A stretch of DNA of 64,000 nucleotides from Saccharopolyspora erythraea (GCF_018141105.1 NZ_CP054839.1:5521411-5585410); one strand, 5' to 3'. Positions 42,039 to 51,153 are shown, counted from the stretch's first letter. A program made the numbers and translations. The notes: generated by a model not told the origin, from the sequence alone.

Positions 42039-43421
42039 GTGCGCGCCCGGATCACGGCGCTGCTGCTGACGCTGGTGGCGTGCCTGCTGCTGGCGCTGAG
42101 CGTGCCGCTCGCGTTGTCGACGGCGGCCCGCGAGACCGAGGGCGTGTTCCTCGACCGGCTCAACGACACCGAGCGGTTCGCCGGCCTGGCCGAGCAGGCC
42201 ACGACCGACGCCGACCTGCCGTGGCTGGCCGGTGAGCTCGCCCGATACCAGCAGGTCTACGGGATCACCGCCGCGGTGCTGGACCGCGACGGCGCGGTGC
42301 GCACCGGTTCCTCGCCGCCCGACCCGTCGATCGCGGCCGACCCCGCGGTGCGCGCGGCGCTCGCGGGCCGGCGCAGCGAGGCGCCCCGGTGGGTGGCGCC
42401 GTGGCAGCCGGAACCGCTGGTGGTGGCGGTACCGGTGCTGCGGGCCGGGGACGTCGTCGGGGCGGCCGTCACGGTCTCGCCCACCGCCGAGCTGCGGCAG
42501 CGGGTGGCGTGGTGGTGGGCGCTGGTGGCCGGCGGCGCGCTGGTCGCGGTGGTGGTGTGCGCGCTGGTCACCAGCCGCTTGACCCGGTGGGTGCTGAGGC
42601 CGGTGCACGACCTCGACGCCGTCGCGTACGACATCGCGCAGGGGCGGTTCGACGCCCGCGTCGGCGATGCCGGCGGACCGCCGGAGCTGCGGCGCCTCAC
42701 CACCTCGTTCAACGACATGGCCGACGCCGTGCAGACGTCGTGGCAGCGCCAGCGGTCGTTCGTGTCCGACGCCTCCCACCAGCTGCGCAACCCGCTGAGC
42801 GCGCTCCTGCTGCGGCAGCAGGCCCTGGAGATGGACCTGCCGCCGGAGCTGCGCGAGGACTGGGCGAGCGCGCAGGAAGAGGGCCGCCGCCTCACCCGCG
42901 TGCTGGACGAGCTGCTGGCGCTGGCCACCGCGGAGGAGTCGATCTCACCGCCCGCGGACGTCTCGCTGGGCGACCTGGTCGACGAGCGGATCGCGAGCTG
43001 GCGGCCGACCGCCGGACAACGCGGCATCGACCTCGAACGCACCGGGCGCGACGACGTGCGCGGCTTCGCCGACCCCATCGCGCTCGGCAGCGCGCTGGAC
43101 GCGGTCCTGGACAACGCGATCAAGTTCAGCCCGGAGGGCGGGCGGGTCGCCGTGGACGTCGGGACCAGCGGCGAGGACGCCGTGATCACGGTGCTGGACG
43201 AGGGGCCCGGGCTGGCCTCCGACGAGCTCGACCGGATCGGCAACCGGTTCTGGCGCAGTCCGCGGCACCAGAACGTGGAGGGTTCCGGGCTCGGCGTCAG
43301 CATCGCCAAGGCCCTGCTGGGGTCGTTCGGCGGAGGTCTCGAGGCGCGCAACCGCGAACGCGGCCTCGCCGTCGCGGTGCACGTGCCCGTGCCACCGGAT
43401 CAGCGCTTGACCTCGCGGTAG
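42039..43421 (+). CDS. Sensor histidine kinase
   Basis: The 460-residue kinase has two helices (residues 5-28 and about 160-185) with an extracytoplasmic sensor of about 130 residues, a HAMP segment, the H-box FVSDASHQLRNPLSAL, N-box LDNAIKFSPEGG and DEGPGL. GTG 42039 follows the regulator stop by two bases. Its 3' end overlaps the convergent TAXI gene by 22 bases, which suggests functional pairing and mutual antisense control. Confidence 0.88.
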   Translation: MRARITALLLTLVACLLLALSVPLALSTAARETEGVFLDRLNDTERFAGLAEQATTDADLPWLAGELARYQQVYGITAAVLDRDGAVRTGSSPPDPSIAADPAVRAALAGRRSEAPRWVAPWQPEPLVVAVPVLRAGDVVGAAVTVSPTAELRQRVAWWWALVAGGALVAVVVCALVTSRLTRWVLRPVHDLDAVAYDIAQGRFDARVGDAGGPPELRRLTTSFNDMADAVQTSWQRQRSFVSDASHQLRNPLSALLLRQQALEMDLPPELREDWASAQEEGRRLTRVLDELLALATAEESISPPADVSLGDLVDERIASWRPTAGQRGIDLERTGRDDVRGFADPIALGSALDAVLDNAIKFSPEGGRVAVDVGTSGEDAVITVLDEGPGLASDELDRIGNRFWRSPRHQNVEGSGLGVSIAKALLGSFGGGLEARNRERGLAVAVHVPVPPDQRLTSR

Positions 43422-44356
43422 TAGCGCAGCGCGCCCTCGTGCAGGGGCAGCGGGCTGGTCGCGATCGCGGCGCGCGGGTCGAGCTGGGCCGCGGTGGGGA
43501 CCGCGCGCTCCAGCCGCTTGCGGTCGTCGAAGATCAGCTCCAGGACGGCGTGGACCAGGACCGGGTCGGTGGCCGCGCTGGTCACCAGCAGGTCGGGCAC
43601 GGCGATGGTGTCCACGAGCACCGCGTTGGAGTACACGCCGCGCGGGATGCTCGCGGCGCGGTAGTAGGGGCCGTAGCGCACCCGCATCGGCCCCAGCAAC
43701 TCGCCGAGCGGCACCAGCCTCAGCGGTCGCCGCCCGGCCAGCCGCACGATGCTGCCGGTCGGCAGGCCGCCCTGCCAGAACAGGGCGTCCAGCCGCCCCT
43801 GGTCCAGCCCCGTCAGCGCCTCGCTGAACCCGAGCCGCTCCTCGGTGACGCGTCCGCGCAGGCCGCTCACCTCCAGCACTCGCCCGGCGACCAGGGCGCT
43901 GCCCGAACCGGCCGGGCCGACCGACACCCGCCGGCCCGCCAGGTCGGCGATCCGGTGCACCGGTGACTCGCCAGGGACGACCAGGTGCACGTAGTCGTCG
44001 AACAGCCGCCCCACCGCCTGCGGCGGTTCGGGCAGCGCGAAGGGCTCCTGGCCGTACTGGGCGGCGGCCGCCGCGTCGAGCGCGGCCAGGCCGAAGGTGC
44101 CCGGGACACCCGCCGCCCGGCGCAGGTTGTCGACGGTGCCGCTGGTCGTCACCGTCGACACCCGCGCCTCGGGCAGTCCGGCCGCCAGGACCGCCGCCAG
44201 CTCCCGGCCGTAGGCGAAGAAGAACCCCTGGGTCTCGCCGGTGGCCACGACCACCGGAGTGCCCCGGGCGGGCCTGGAGCCGTCCAGCAGCGAGCAGCCG
44301 GCTGTTGCCAGCACCAGCGACAACAGCCCGCGCCTGGTCAGCTCGCCGGGATGCAC
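43400..44356 (-). CDS. TAXI-family substrate-binding lipoprotein
   Basis: The 318-residue precursor has TRRGLLSLVLATAGC, a twin-arginine-like signal with a lipobox cysteine, followed by a TAXI-type solute receptor (GTFGLAALDAAAAAQYG; VSVGPAGSGSALVAGRVL; DALFWQGGLPTGSI). TAXI proteins bind carboxylates or amino acids such as glutamate. No TRAP membrane subunits lie nearby, so it may serve the sensor kinase or the DctA carrier 7 bases upstream. The start GTG 44356 is somewhat uncertain. Confidence 0.82.
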   Translation of the reverse strand: MHPGELTRRGLLSLVLATAGCSLLDGSRPARGTPVVVATGETQGFFFAYGRELAAVLAAGLPEARVSTVTTSGTVDNLRRAAGVPGTFGLAALDAAAAAQYGQEPFALPEPPQAVGRLFDDYVHLVVPGESPVHRIADLAGRRVSVGPAGSGSALVAGRVLEVSGLRGRVTEERLGFSEALTGLDQGRLDALFWQGGLPTGSIVRLAGRRPLRLVPLGELLGPMRVRYGPYYRAASIPRGVYSNAVLVDTIAVPDLLVTSAATDPVLVHAVLELIFDDRKRLERAVPTAAQLDPRAAIATSPLPLHEGALRYYREVKR

Positions 44357-44363
44357 CGGACCA

Positions 44364-45758
44364 TCATGCGCGCTCGGGCAGCCGCTCTTCCGACCGGCCC
44401 GCGGCCTCGGTGGGGCCGGCGCCCTCACCGGACCCGTCCACGATCTCGTCGGACCCGGCCCCGTCCTCGGCGGACACCGCGCCCTTGTCGGACCCACCCG
44501 CGCTCTTGTCGAGCACGGCGGCGGCCAGCGAGTTGCCGAACACGTTCACCGCCGTGCGGGCCATGTCGGCGAGGAAGTCCACGCCCATCAGCAGCGCGAT
44601 GCCCTCGACCGGGAGACCGAGCGTCTTGCCCGCGGCCATCAGCACCACGATCGAGGCCGACGCGACACCGGCCATGCCCTTGGACAGCACGACCAGCACC
44701 AGGACCATGGTCAGCAGCGTGCCCGCGCTGAGGTCCATGCCGTAGGCGTTGGCCAGGAAGACCAGCGCGACCGCCTGGTACAGCGTCGAGCCGTCGGTGT
44801 TGAACGAGTAGCCCAGCGGGACGACGAACGACGCCGTGCTGCGCCGGATGCCGTGCTTCTCAAGCCTGGCCAGCAGCGGCGCGAGCACCGCCTCCGAGGA
44901 GCGGGTGACGAAGGCGATCCCGGCGAGGCCGCCGACCGCCCGCAGCAGCGCGACGTAGCGGACCCGGAAGATCGCCGCGGTGATCGGGAAGACCACCAGC
45001 AGGATGACCGCGAGTCCGAAGTAGACGACGCCGACGAAACCCACCAGGCCCTTGAGCCCGGACAGCCCGTAGTGGGCGACGTCGTAGGCCAGGAAGCCCA
45101 GGATTCCCAGCGGTGCCAGCCGGATCACGAACCCGACGACCTTGAACATGACCTCGCTGACGGTGTCGAGCACCGACCGCACCGGTGCGGCCTTGTGCCC
45201 GACCGCGGCCAGCCCGACGCCGAAGAACACCGCGAACAGCAGCACCGCGAGCAGGTTGCCCTCGGCGAACGCCTTGAACACGTTGTCCGGCACCGCGTGC
45301 AGGAGCAGCTGCGCGAAGTCGACCTCAGCGGGCTTGCCGTCACCGGGCAGCTGCCCGACGTCGCCGCCGGCGGTCGGCATGCCGGTGCCGATGTCGAACG
45401 CCTTCGCCAGGCCGACCGCCACCAGCAGGATCACCGTCGTGATGACCTCGAAGTACAGGATGGTCCGCCAGGCCAGCCTGCCCAGGTTCTTCACCGACTC
45501 CATCTGCGTGATGCCCAGCACGATGAGGGGGAACACCAGCGGCAGCACGATCATCTCGACGAGCCGGATGAACACGTCGCCGAGGATCTTCATGTTCTCC
45601 CCGACATCCGGGGCGAAGACTCCGATCGCGGCGCCGACGACCATCGCCAGCAGGGCCTGCACGCCCATCGGCAACCGCCACCAGCGACGCTTCCTCGCCT
45701 CTCCAGCAGGCCGGTCCGTCCCCTGCGGGACGGTCTCGGAACCGGTCGTTGCGCTCAC
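44364..45758 (-). CDS. dctA: Dicarboxylate/amino acid:cation symporter (DAACS, DctA/GltP type)
   Basis: The 464-residue carrier has about eight helices and two re-entrant loops, with the substrate and cation motifs FVVPLGYSFNTDGSTLY and a helix-8 NVFGNS. It imports C4-dicarboxylates, glutamate or aspartate with Na+ or H+. GTG 45758 has GGAGGAGG upstream; the C-terminal 40 residues are acidic and disordered. Its operon adds the TAXI lipoprotein. Aspartase is encoded divergently, a matching use for imported aspartate or fumarate. Confidence 0.87.
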   Translation of the reverse strand: MSATTGSETVPQGTDRPAGEARKRRWWRLPMGVQALLAMVVGAAIGVFAPDVGENMKILGDVFIRLVEMIVLPLVFPLIVLGITQMESVKNLGRLAWRTILYFEVITTVILLVAVGLAKAFDIGTGMPTAGGDVGQLPGDGKPAEVDFAQLLLHAVPDNVFKAFAEGNLLAVLLFAVFFGVGLAAVGHKAAPVRSVLDTVSEVMFKVVGFVIRLAPLGILGFLAYDVAHYGLSGLKGLVGFVGVVYFGLAVILLVVFPITAAIFRVRYVALLRAVGGLAGIAFVTRSSEAVLAPLLARLEKHGIRRSTASFVVPLGYSFNTDGSTLYQAVALVFLANAYGMDLSAGTLLTMVLVLVVLSKGMAGVASASIVVLMAAGKTLGLPVEGIALLMGVDFLADMARTAVNVFGNSLAAAVLDKSAGGSDKGAVSAEDGAGSDEIVDGSGEGAGPTEAAGRSEERLPERA

Positions 45759-46091
45759 AGCACCTCCTCCGGACTTCCGCCGGGTTCACACGGCGGTCAC
45801 GTTGGGGCGAGACCGTAAGCGCCGTCTGTGCGGCCGGTCACCGGAGTTGAGGAAAAGTTGAGCTTTCCGCCGGGTTGGGCAAGATTTGAGGTTTCACCCC
45901 CGGCACGACGCTGACCTGCCAAGACAGCGGTGCCGGAGATCCCGGCTCCGCGACGGCCCCGTTGACCGGCCGACCGGAGCGGGGCAGCATCCCCGCACAT
46001 CGCGGCAGCGGCTCGACCGGCGCGGCGGGGTGTCCACCCGGGACGGGCGCGCCGCCCGCACTCCCCACCCGCACCGATCACCGGAGGCGTC
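45759..46091. other. 333-base divergent intergenic region (dctA/aspA)
   Basis: This stretch must hold the dctA and aspA promoters. It has a low-GC patch around 45845-45895 with two direct copies of GTTGAG 11 bases apart, a possible regulator or -35 repeat. No gene, hairpin terminator or clear operator was found. Confidence 0.45.
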
Positions 46092-47507
46092 ATGACATCG
46101 CGCACGGAGCACGACCTCATCGGGGACCGCGAGGTTCCCGCCGACGCGTACTACGGCGTGCACACCGCGCGGGCCGTGGAGAACTTCCGCATCACCGGCA
46201 CACCGATCTCGACCTACCCGGACCTGGTCAACGCCCTGGCCTCGGTCAAGGAAGCCGCCGCCCGCGCCAACCACGACCTCGGGCAGCTCGACCAGACCCG
46301 GGCCGACGCGATCGCCACCGCCTGCGCCGAGATCCGCGACGGCGCGCTGCACGAGCAGTTCGTGGTCGACGTGATCCAGGGCGGCGCCGGCACCTCGACC
46401 AACATGAACGCCAACGAGGTCATCGCCAACCGCGCACTCGAACACCTCGGCCACGCCCGCGGCGACTACCACCACCTACACCCGCTGGAGCACGTCAACC
46501 TCGCCCAAAGCACCAACGACGTCTACCCGACCACCATCAAGCTCGCGCTCGTGGCCGGCCTGGACCGGCTGCGCACGGCCATGGGTGCGCTCGCCGAGGC
46601 ATTTCACGACAAGTCGGTCGAGTTCGCCGACGTCCTCAAGATGGGACGCACCCAACTCCAGGACGCCGTTCCCATGACGCTGGGCCAAGAACTCAAGACC
46701 TACGCCATCATGCTCGAGGAGGACCGGCAACGCCTCGCCGAAGCCACCGAACTCCTCCTGGAGATCAACCTCGGCGGCACCGCCATCGGCACCGGCATCA
46801 ACACCCACCCCGACTACACCGCCCGCGCCTGCACCCACCTCGCCCGCATCACCGCAATCCCCGTCCGCACCGCCGACAACCTCGTCGAAGCCACCCAAGA
46901 CGCCGGCGCCCTCGTCCAACTCTCCGGCGTGCTCAAACGCGTCGCGGTCAAACTCTCCAAAACCTGCAACGACCTACGCCTGACCTCCTCCGGGCCCCGC
47001 GCCGGACTCAACGAAATCAACCTGCCCGCCGTCCAAGCCGGATCCAGCATCATGCCCGGCAAGGTCAACCCCGTCATCCCCGAAGTCGTCAACCAGGTCG
47101 CATTCGAAGTCATCGGCAACGACGTCACCGTCACCCTCGCCGCCGAAGCCGGCCAGCTCCAGCTCAACGCCTTCGAACCCGTCATCGCCCACAGCGTGCT
47201 CAAATCGCTGACCCACCTCACCGCCGCCTGCCACACCCTCACCACCCGCTGCGTCACCGGCATCACCGCCAACCGCACCCACCTCGAACAAACCGTCCGC
47301 AACTCCATCGGCCTGATCACCGCCCTGAGCCCCTACATCGGCTACGCCAACGCCACCACCATCGCCCAGCAAGCCCTCACCACCGACCGCACCATCACCG
47401 ACCTCGTCCTCGACACCGGCCTGATCACCCCCGACCAGCTCGCCGCCCTCCTCCAACCCGAACAGCTCACCCAGCCCCGGCCCCTCGGGGACGTGCCTGC
47501 GAAGTAG
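46092..47507 (+). CDS. aspA: Aspartate ammonia-lyase
   Basis: The 471-residue protein has the fumarase/aspartase signature GSSIMPGKVNP near residue 318, with GAGTSTNMNANEV and the catalytic-loop context of aspartases (TRTEHDLIGDREVPADAYYGVHT at the start). It converts L-aspartate to fumarate and ammonia. A class II fumarase is the alternative, but the DLIGDREVPADAYYG start favours aspartase. GGAGG precedes the ATG. It sits divergent from dctA, consistent with aspartate catabolism. Confidence 0.9.
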   Translation: MTSRTEHDLIGDREVPADAYYGVHTARAVENFRITGTPISTYPDLVNALASVKEAAARANHDLGQLDQTRADAIATACAEIRDGALHEQFVVDVIQGGAGTSTNMNANEVIANRALEHLGHARGDYHHLHPLEHVNLAQSTNDVYPTTIKLALVAGLDRLRTAMGALAEAFHDKSVEFADVLKMGRTQLQDAVPMTLGQELKTYAIMLEEDRQRLAEATELLLEINLGGTAIGTGINTHPDYTARACTHLARITAIPVRTADNLVEATQDAGALVQLSGVLKRVAVKLSKTCNDLRLTSSGPRAGLNEINLPAVQAGSSIMPGKVNPVIPEVVNQVAFEVIGNDVTVTLAAEAGQLQLNAFEPVIAHSVLKSLTHLTAACHTLTTRCVTGITANRTHLEQTVRNSIGLITALSPYIGYANATTIAQQALTTDRTITDLVLDTGLITPDQLAALLQPEQLTQPRPLGDVPAK

Positions 47508-47552
47508 TCGCCGCGCGCGGCCGGGCGATCGCGGACATCATCCGTCCACGTT

Positions 47553-47567
47553 CACCTTGTTAAGGTG
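47553..47567. promoter_or_regulatory. Inverted repeat, probable Rrf2 autoregulatory site
   Basis: CACCTT and AAGGTG form a perfect inverted repeat around GTT, five bases before the rrf2 ATG. It is a good candidate for autorepression. Confidence 0.5.
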
Positions 47568-47572
47568 GCGAC

Positions 47573-48091
47573 ATGAAGCTGTCGCAGGGCGTGGAGTGGG
47601 GCCTGCACTGCACGGCGCTGATCGCGCAGGCCCCCGAGGACACCGCCCTGTCCCGGCGGAGCCTGGCCGAGCACCACGGGCTACCCGAGGCTTACCTGGC
47701 CAAGCACCTCAACGCGCTGACCCGCGCCGGTCTGCTGACCGCGACCCCGGGGCCGCGCGGCGGCTTCCGCCTGGCCCGGCCCGCCGAGCGGATCACCGTG
47801 CTGGACGTGCTCGACGCCGTCGAGGGCGACGCCGCGCCGTTCGTGTGCCAGGAGATCCGCCAGCGCGGCACCGGCGCGCTGCCACCCGAGCGGTGCACCG
47901 GCCCGTGCGGCATCGCCTCCGTGATGGCCCAGGCCCACGAGGCGTGGCGCGACTCGTTGCGCCGCACCACGATCGCCGACCTGGTCGGCCAGGTCCCCGC
48001 CGACATCCGCGCCCGCAACCGGGAGCGCTTCAGCACCCCACCCGCGTCCGATCGCTCCGGCCAGGCCACCGGACGGCGCGAGGAGAGCTGA
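47573..48091 (+). CDS. Rrf2-family transcriptional regulator
   Basis: The 172-residue protein begins MKLSQGVEWGLHCTALIA with the Rrf2 winged helix (SLAEHHGLPEAYLAKHLNALTRAGLLTATPGPRGGFRLARP). A Cys trio, FVCQEI then RCTGPC, follows, with spacing (C-x15-C-x3-C) unlike the IscR/NsrR cluster pattern, so the sensed signal may differ. It converges on the NmrA-like gene. The inverted repeat before its start suggests autorepression. Confidence 0.85.
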   Translation: MKLSQGVEWGLHCTALIAQAPEDTALSRRSLAEHHGLPEAYLAKHLNALTRAGLLTATPGPRGGFRLARPAERITVLDVLDAVEGDAAPFVCQEIRQRGTGALPPERCTGPCGIASVMAQAHEAWRDSLRRTTIADLVGQVPADIRARNRERFSTPPASDRSGQATGRREES

Positions 48092-48105
48092 GTCCGGGGG
48101 CTGGT

Positions 48106-48837
48106 TCAGGACAGCCAGTCGGTGTAGCGGGTGGGGGCGATGCGGGCATCGCTCGGGGCGGTGAGGACGTCACCGGCGACGACGGCGAACATCCCGGCGG
48201 TGTCATCGGTGACGACGGAGCGCCCGTCGCTCTTGGCTACCACGGTGAGCCGGCCGATCTCGTCGAGGGGATAGACGTCGGGCCCCGCGATGTTGACGAC
48301 GCCGTTCAGCGGGCTGCCCGCGGCGACCTCGGCGACGAAGCTGGAGACGTCCGCGGCGGCGATCGGCTGGACCTGGGTGCGTGGCAGGCGGACGGTGTCG
48401 CCTTCGGTGGTCATGGCCAGGGTCGCGTCCATGAACTCCATGAACTGCGTGGCGCGGACGATGGAGTAGGGAATCGGCCCGGCCTCGAGGAGGTTCTCCT
48501 GGAGCACCTTCGCCCGGTAGTAGTCCAGCTCGGGCACCTGGTCCACGCCGACGATCGAGAGGATGACGAAGTGCCCGACCCCGCCCTTCTCGCTCGCGGC
48601 GAGGAGGTTGTCCATCGAGGTCCGGAAGAAGTCGAGGGAGGCGTCGTCGAAGGTCGGGGAGTTCGCCAGGTTGATGAGGACGTCGGCGTCCGCCACGGCC
48701 GCCTCCAGCCCCTCGCCGGTGATGATGTCCACGCCCGTGGACGGCGAGTGCGGTACGGCTTGGTGACCGGCCGCGTTCAGGTTCTCCACGACCCGCGACC
48801 CGATCCGCCCGGTTCCGCCGATGACTGCGAACTTCAT
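48106..48837 (-). CDS. NmrA-like NAD(P)-binding reductase (first of two)
   Basis: The 243-residue protein starts with MKFAVIGGTGRIGSRVVENL, an NAD(P)-binding motif, followed by TGEGLEAAVADADVLINLA, SIVGVDQVPELDYYRAKV and RATQF, as in the atypical SDR/NmrA group (NAD(P)H-binding, quinone-reductase-like or regulatory). It is a paralog of the gene at 50410-51153 (shared STGxxxxTGEGL and SIVG blocks). Its function is unknown; the stress-type neighbourhood suggests detoxification of electrophiles. Confidence 0.8.
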   Translation of the reverse strand: MKFAVIGGTGRIGSRVVENLNAAGHQAVPHSPSTGVDIITGEGLEAAVADADVLINLANSPTFDDASLDFFRTSMDNLLAASEKGGVGHFVILSIVGVDQVPELDYYRAKVLQENLLEAGPIPYSIVRATQFMEFMDATLAMTTEGDTVRLPRTQVQPIAAADVSSFVAEVAAGSPLNGVVNIAGPDVYPLDEIGRLTVVAKSDGRSVVTDDTAGMFAVVAGDVLTAPSDARIAPTRYTDWLS

Positions 48838-48905
48838 GGCACGCCCCTTCTTTCGATGTCAGATCCCCATGTACGGCTTGTGCGGCGCTGATTGCGGCCT
48901 GTGTT

Positions 48906-49570
48906 CTAACCCTCGACGAACGTGACCGTCTCGTCGAGCGGTGCCCTGCCCGTACGGGTGTAACCCACCGTGGCGTCCTCGAATCCGATCGACATGCCGC
49001 AGAAGAGGATGAGGTCGTCCGGAGGTGCCAGGACCTCCGCGACGCTCTCGTGGAACTTCGCCCACGCCATCTGCGGGCAGCTGTGCAGGCCCTCGGCGCG
49101 GAGCAGCAGCATGACCGTCTGGAGGTACATGCCGACGTCGGACCACTGGGGCCGGCCCAGATCGCGGTCGATGTAGCAGAACAGGGCCGCGGGCGCGCCG
49201 AAGCAGTCCCAGTTCGCCGAAGCGGCCCTCTGGCGCGCCTCCACGTCCTCGCGCGGAATGCCGAGTGCGCCGTAGCGCTGCTCGCCGAAGGCGGATCGGC
49301 GCTCGCGGTACGGGGACTTCAGCACGGCCGGGTACTGCTCGTACTCCGGCTCGTCGAAGGGGTCGCCCGCGGCCAGGTGCTCGCCCGCACGCTTCTTGAT
49401 CTCGGCCAGCGGCTCGCCGCTCACCACGTAGATCTTCCACGGCTGGAGGTTCGATCCGGACGGCGCCCAAGCCGCGGCGGACAGCACGCGCTCCAGCACC
49501 TCCCTCGGGACCTCCCGGTCGGTGAACCCGCGCACCGCCCGTCGGCTCGTGACGCCTCGTAGACGTCCAT
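48906..49570 (-). pseudogene. Nitroreductase-family gene with a 1-base frameshift at codon 6
   Basis: The body (from about 49553) encodes RRAVRGFTDREVPREVL, APSGSNLQPWKIYVV and GMSIGFEDATVGY, an FMN nitroreductase of about 215 residues. The natural ATG at 49570 reads MDVYEA in one frame, and the next bases continue as VTSRRAVRGF only after a -1/+1 shift, giving the normal MDVYEAVTSRRAVRGF. One base seems missing near 49553-49557. The body alone could start only at GTG 49535, losing the SRR segment that contacts FMN phosphate. It may be a real mutation or a sequence error. Confidence 0.75.
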
Positions 49571-49620
49571 CAACCGAATCTCCCTGCTCAACGCGGCCCT
49601 ATTTCGTTACGTCCATGATA

Positions 49621-49653
49621 GTATCATTTGATACCATCTCAGTTAATACTAAC
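49621..49653. promoter_or_regulatory. MarR-type operator upstream of the nitroreductase
   Basis: GTATCATTTGATAC at 49621-49634 is a perfect palindrome, and it runs into TGATACCATCTCAGTTAATA, which closely matches the site in the marR promoter at 50253. It is very AT-rich for this window and sits about 50 bases before the nitroreductase ATG. Confidence 0.55.
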
Positions 49654-49758
49654 TCGGAGTTCGAAGCGTCACAGCCACTGATGCCTCAGCCGTGCGGACA
49701 GCGAGAGCCGCAGGACACGAAACGCGCCCGCGCGACAGGCGACGTGGCGCCGTCGCGC

Positions 49759-50235
49759 TTACGCCTCGCTGCCCGCGGGGTACGCGAACCTGGTCAGCAG
49801 ATCCTTCAGCTGCTCCGCCTCGTCGGACCCCAGTTCGGCGACCAGACGCTCGGACAGCGGCTCGGCCGCCACATGGGCCGCGTCGAAAAGCTCAAGACCA
49901 TCGGGCGTGATCTCCACGGCCCGCGCCCGCCGGTCCCCCGCGACGGCCTTGCGAACGGCCAGCCCCTTGCGCTCCAGGTCGTCCACGACCCGCATGATCC
50001 CCGCCTTGTCCGACCCCGTCGCCGCCGCCAGGTCCCGCTGGACCGTCGGCCCGCGGTTGACCAGCTCGATCAGCACGGCGAAGTGCCGCAACTCGATGCC
50101 GAGCGGCCGAAGCGCCTCCGCCATCACCGACGCCGCGCGCCAGTGGGCCTGGCGCAGCAGCAAGCCGAGAGCGAAAGGCGAGATGTCCCCGGGGCGGTCG
50201 GTCGCCCGCGATGGGGCAGGGACGTCGGCGGCCAT
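49759..50235 (-). CDS. MarR-family transcriptional regulator
   Basis: The 158-residue protein has the MarR winged helix (LRHFAVLIELVNRGPTVQRDLAAATGSDKAGIMRVVDDLERKGLAVRKAVAGDRRARAVEITPDG). It lies upstream of, and in the same direction as, the nitroreductase. Sites with one shared motif precede both genes, so it most likely represses itself and the nitroreductase until an electrophile or phenolic ligand appears. Confidence 0.87.
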   Translation of the reverse strand: MAADVPAPSRATDRPGDISPFALGLLLRQAHWRAASVMAEALRPLGIELRHFAVLIELVNRGPTVQRDLAAATGSDKAGIMRVVDDLERKGLAVRKAVAGDRRARAVEITPDGLELFDAAHVAAEPLSERLVAELGSDEAEQLKDLLTRFAYPAGSEA

Positions 50236-50252
50236 GAGGACATGTTAGCGCC

Positions 50253-50278
50253 TGAAACCATCTCACTTGAAACCAACC
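50253..50278. promoter_or_regulatory. MarR-type operator upstream of marR
   Basis: TGAAACCA occurs twice (50253-50260 and 50268-50275) with TCTCACT between. It matches the nitroreductase upstream motif over TGAxACCATCTCAxTTxAxAC. It lies 18 bases upstream of the marR start. Confidence 0.5.
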
Positions 50279-50341
50279 CTCCCGCGTCGAGCGGGCGGCG
50301 CGACAGCACAGGTCGCCCACCGCTGATCGATCCGAACAATA

Positions 50342-50360
50342 GTGGATATTGTGCATCCAC
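50342..50360. promoter_or_regulatory. Inverted repeat before the second NmrA-like gene
   Basis: GTGGAT and ATCCAC flank ATTGTGC. It lies 50 bases before ATG 50410 in the marR/NmrA divergent region and could bind a regulator other than MarR. Confidence 0.3.
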
Positions 50361-50409
50361 GAAACCCACATTAGGGTTCGAGTGCACAACGAGACGAGGA
50401 GAGATCGCC

Positions 50410-51153
50410 ATGCGGATCGCAGTCGCCGGCGCCACCGGCAACATCGGGAGCCTCACCGTCGCGGCCCTCGAGCGAGGCGGACACGAGGTCGTGCGGATCA
50501 GCCGCTCGCTCGGCGCCGACCTGTCCACCGGCGAAGGGCTCGACGACGCCCTCGCCGGCGTCGCGGCGGTCGTCGACGCCATCAGCTCGCCGCCGGTCGG
50601 CGAAGCCGAGACGGTGGAGTACTTCGGCACCGCGACCGCCAACCTGCTCGCCGCCGAGCAGCGGGCCGGGGTCGCCCACCACGTGCTGCTGTCGATCGTG
50701 GGCATCAGCCGGGTCGACGGCAACGCGCACTACGCGGGCAAGCGCGAGCAGGAGCGCCTGGTGGCTGACGGGCCGGTGCCGTGGACGATCGTGCCGGCCA
50801 CGCAGTTCCACGACTTCGCCGCGATGGTGGCGAGCTGGACCGAGCAGGACGGCGTGGCCACCATTGCGCCGCTGCTCGTGCAACCGATCGCACCCGCGGA
50901 CGTCGCCGACGTCCTGGCCGAGGTCGCGGTGGGCGAGCCGCTGGGCCGCCACCCCGACCTCGCCGGGCCGGAGCCGCAGGACCTCGTCGACATGGCCCGG
51001 CGCACCAACGCCGCGCGGGGCCGCGAGCTGAAGCTCGTGCCGACGTGGTCGGGGATCTTCGGTCCGGCGATGGCGGGCGAGGTGCTGCTGCCCGGCGAGG
51101 GCGCCCGCATCGCGCCGACCACCTTCGAGGAGTGGCTCGCCGGACAGCGCTGA
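50410..51153 (+). CDS. NmrA-like NAD(P)-binding reductase (second of two)
   Basis: The 247-residue protein has MRIAVAGATGNIGSLTVAALERGG, an NAD(P) motif, then LSTGEGLDDALAGVAAVVDA, SIVGISRVDGNAHYAGK and VPATQFHDF. It resembles the gene at 48106-48837 over its whole length, so the two are paralogs placed around a MarR-nitroreductase pair. ATG 50410 follows GAGGAGAG. Function is likely redox-linked detoxification or sensing of NAD(P)H, without direct proof. Confidence 0.82.
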   Translation: MRIAVAGATGNIGSLTVAALERGGHEVVRISRSLGADLSTGEGLDDALAGVAAVVDAISSPPVGEAETVEYFGTATANLLAAEQRAGVAHHVLLSIVGISRVDGNAHYAGKREQERLVADGPVPWTIVPATQFHDFAAMVASWTEQDGVATIAPLLVQPIAPADVADVLAEVAVGEPLGRHPDLAGPEPQDLVDMARRTNAARGRELKLVPTWSGIFGPAMAGEVLLPGEGARIAPTTFEEWLAGQR

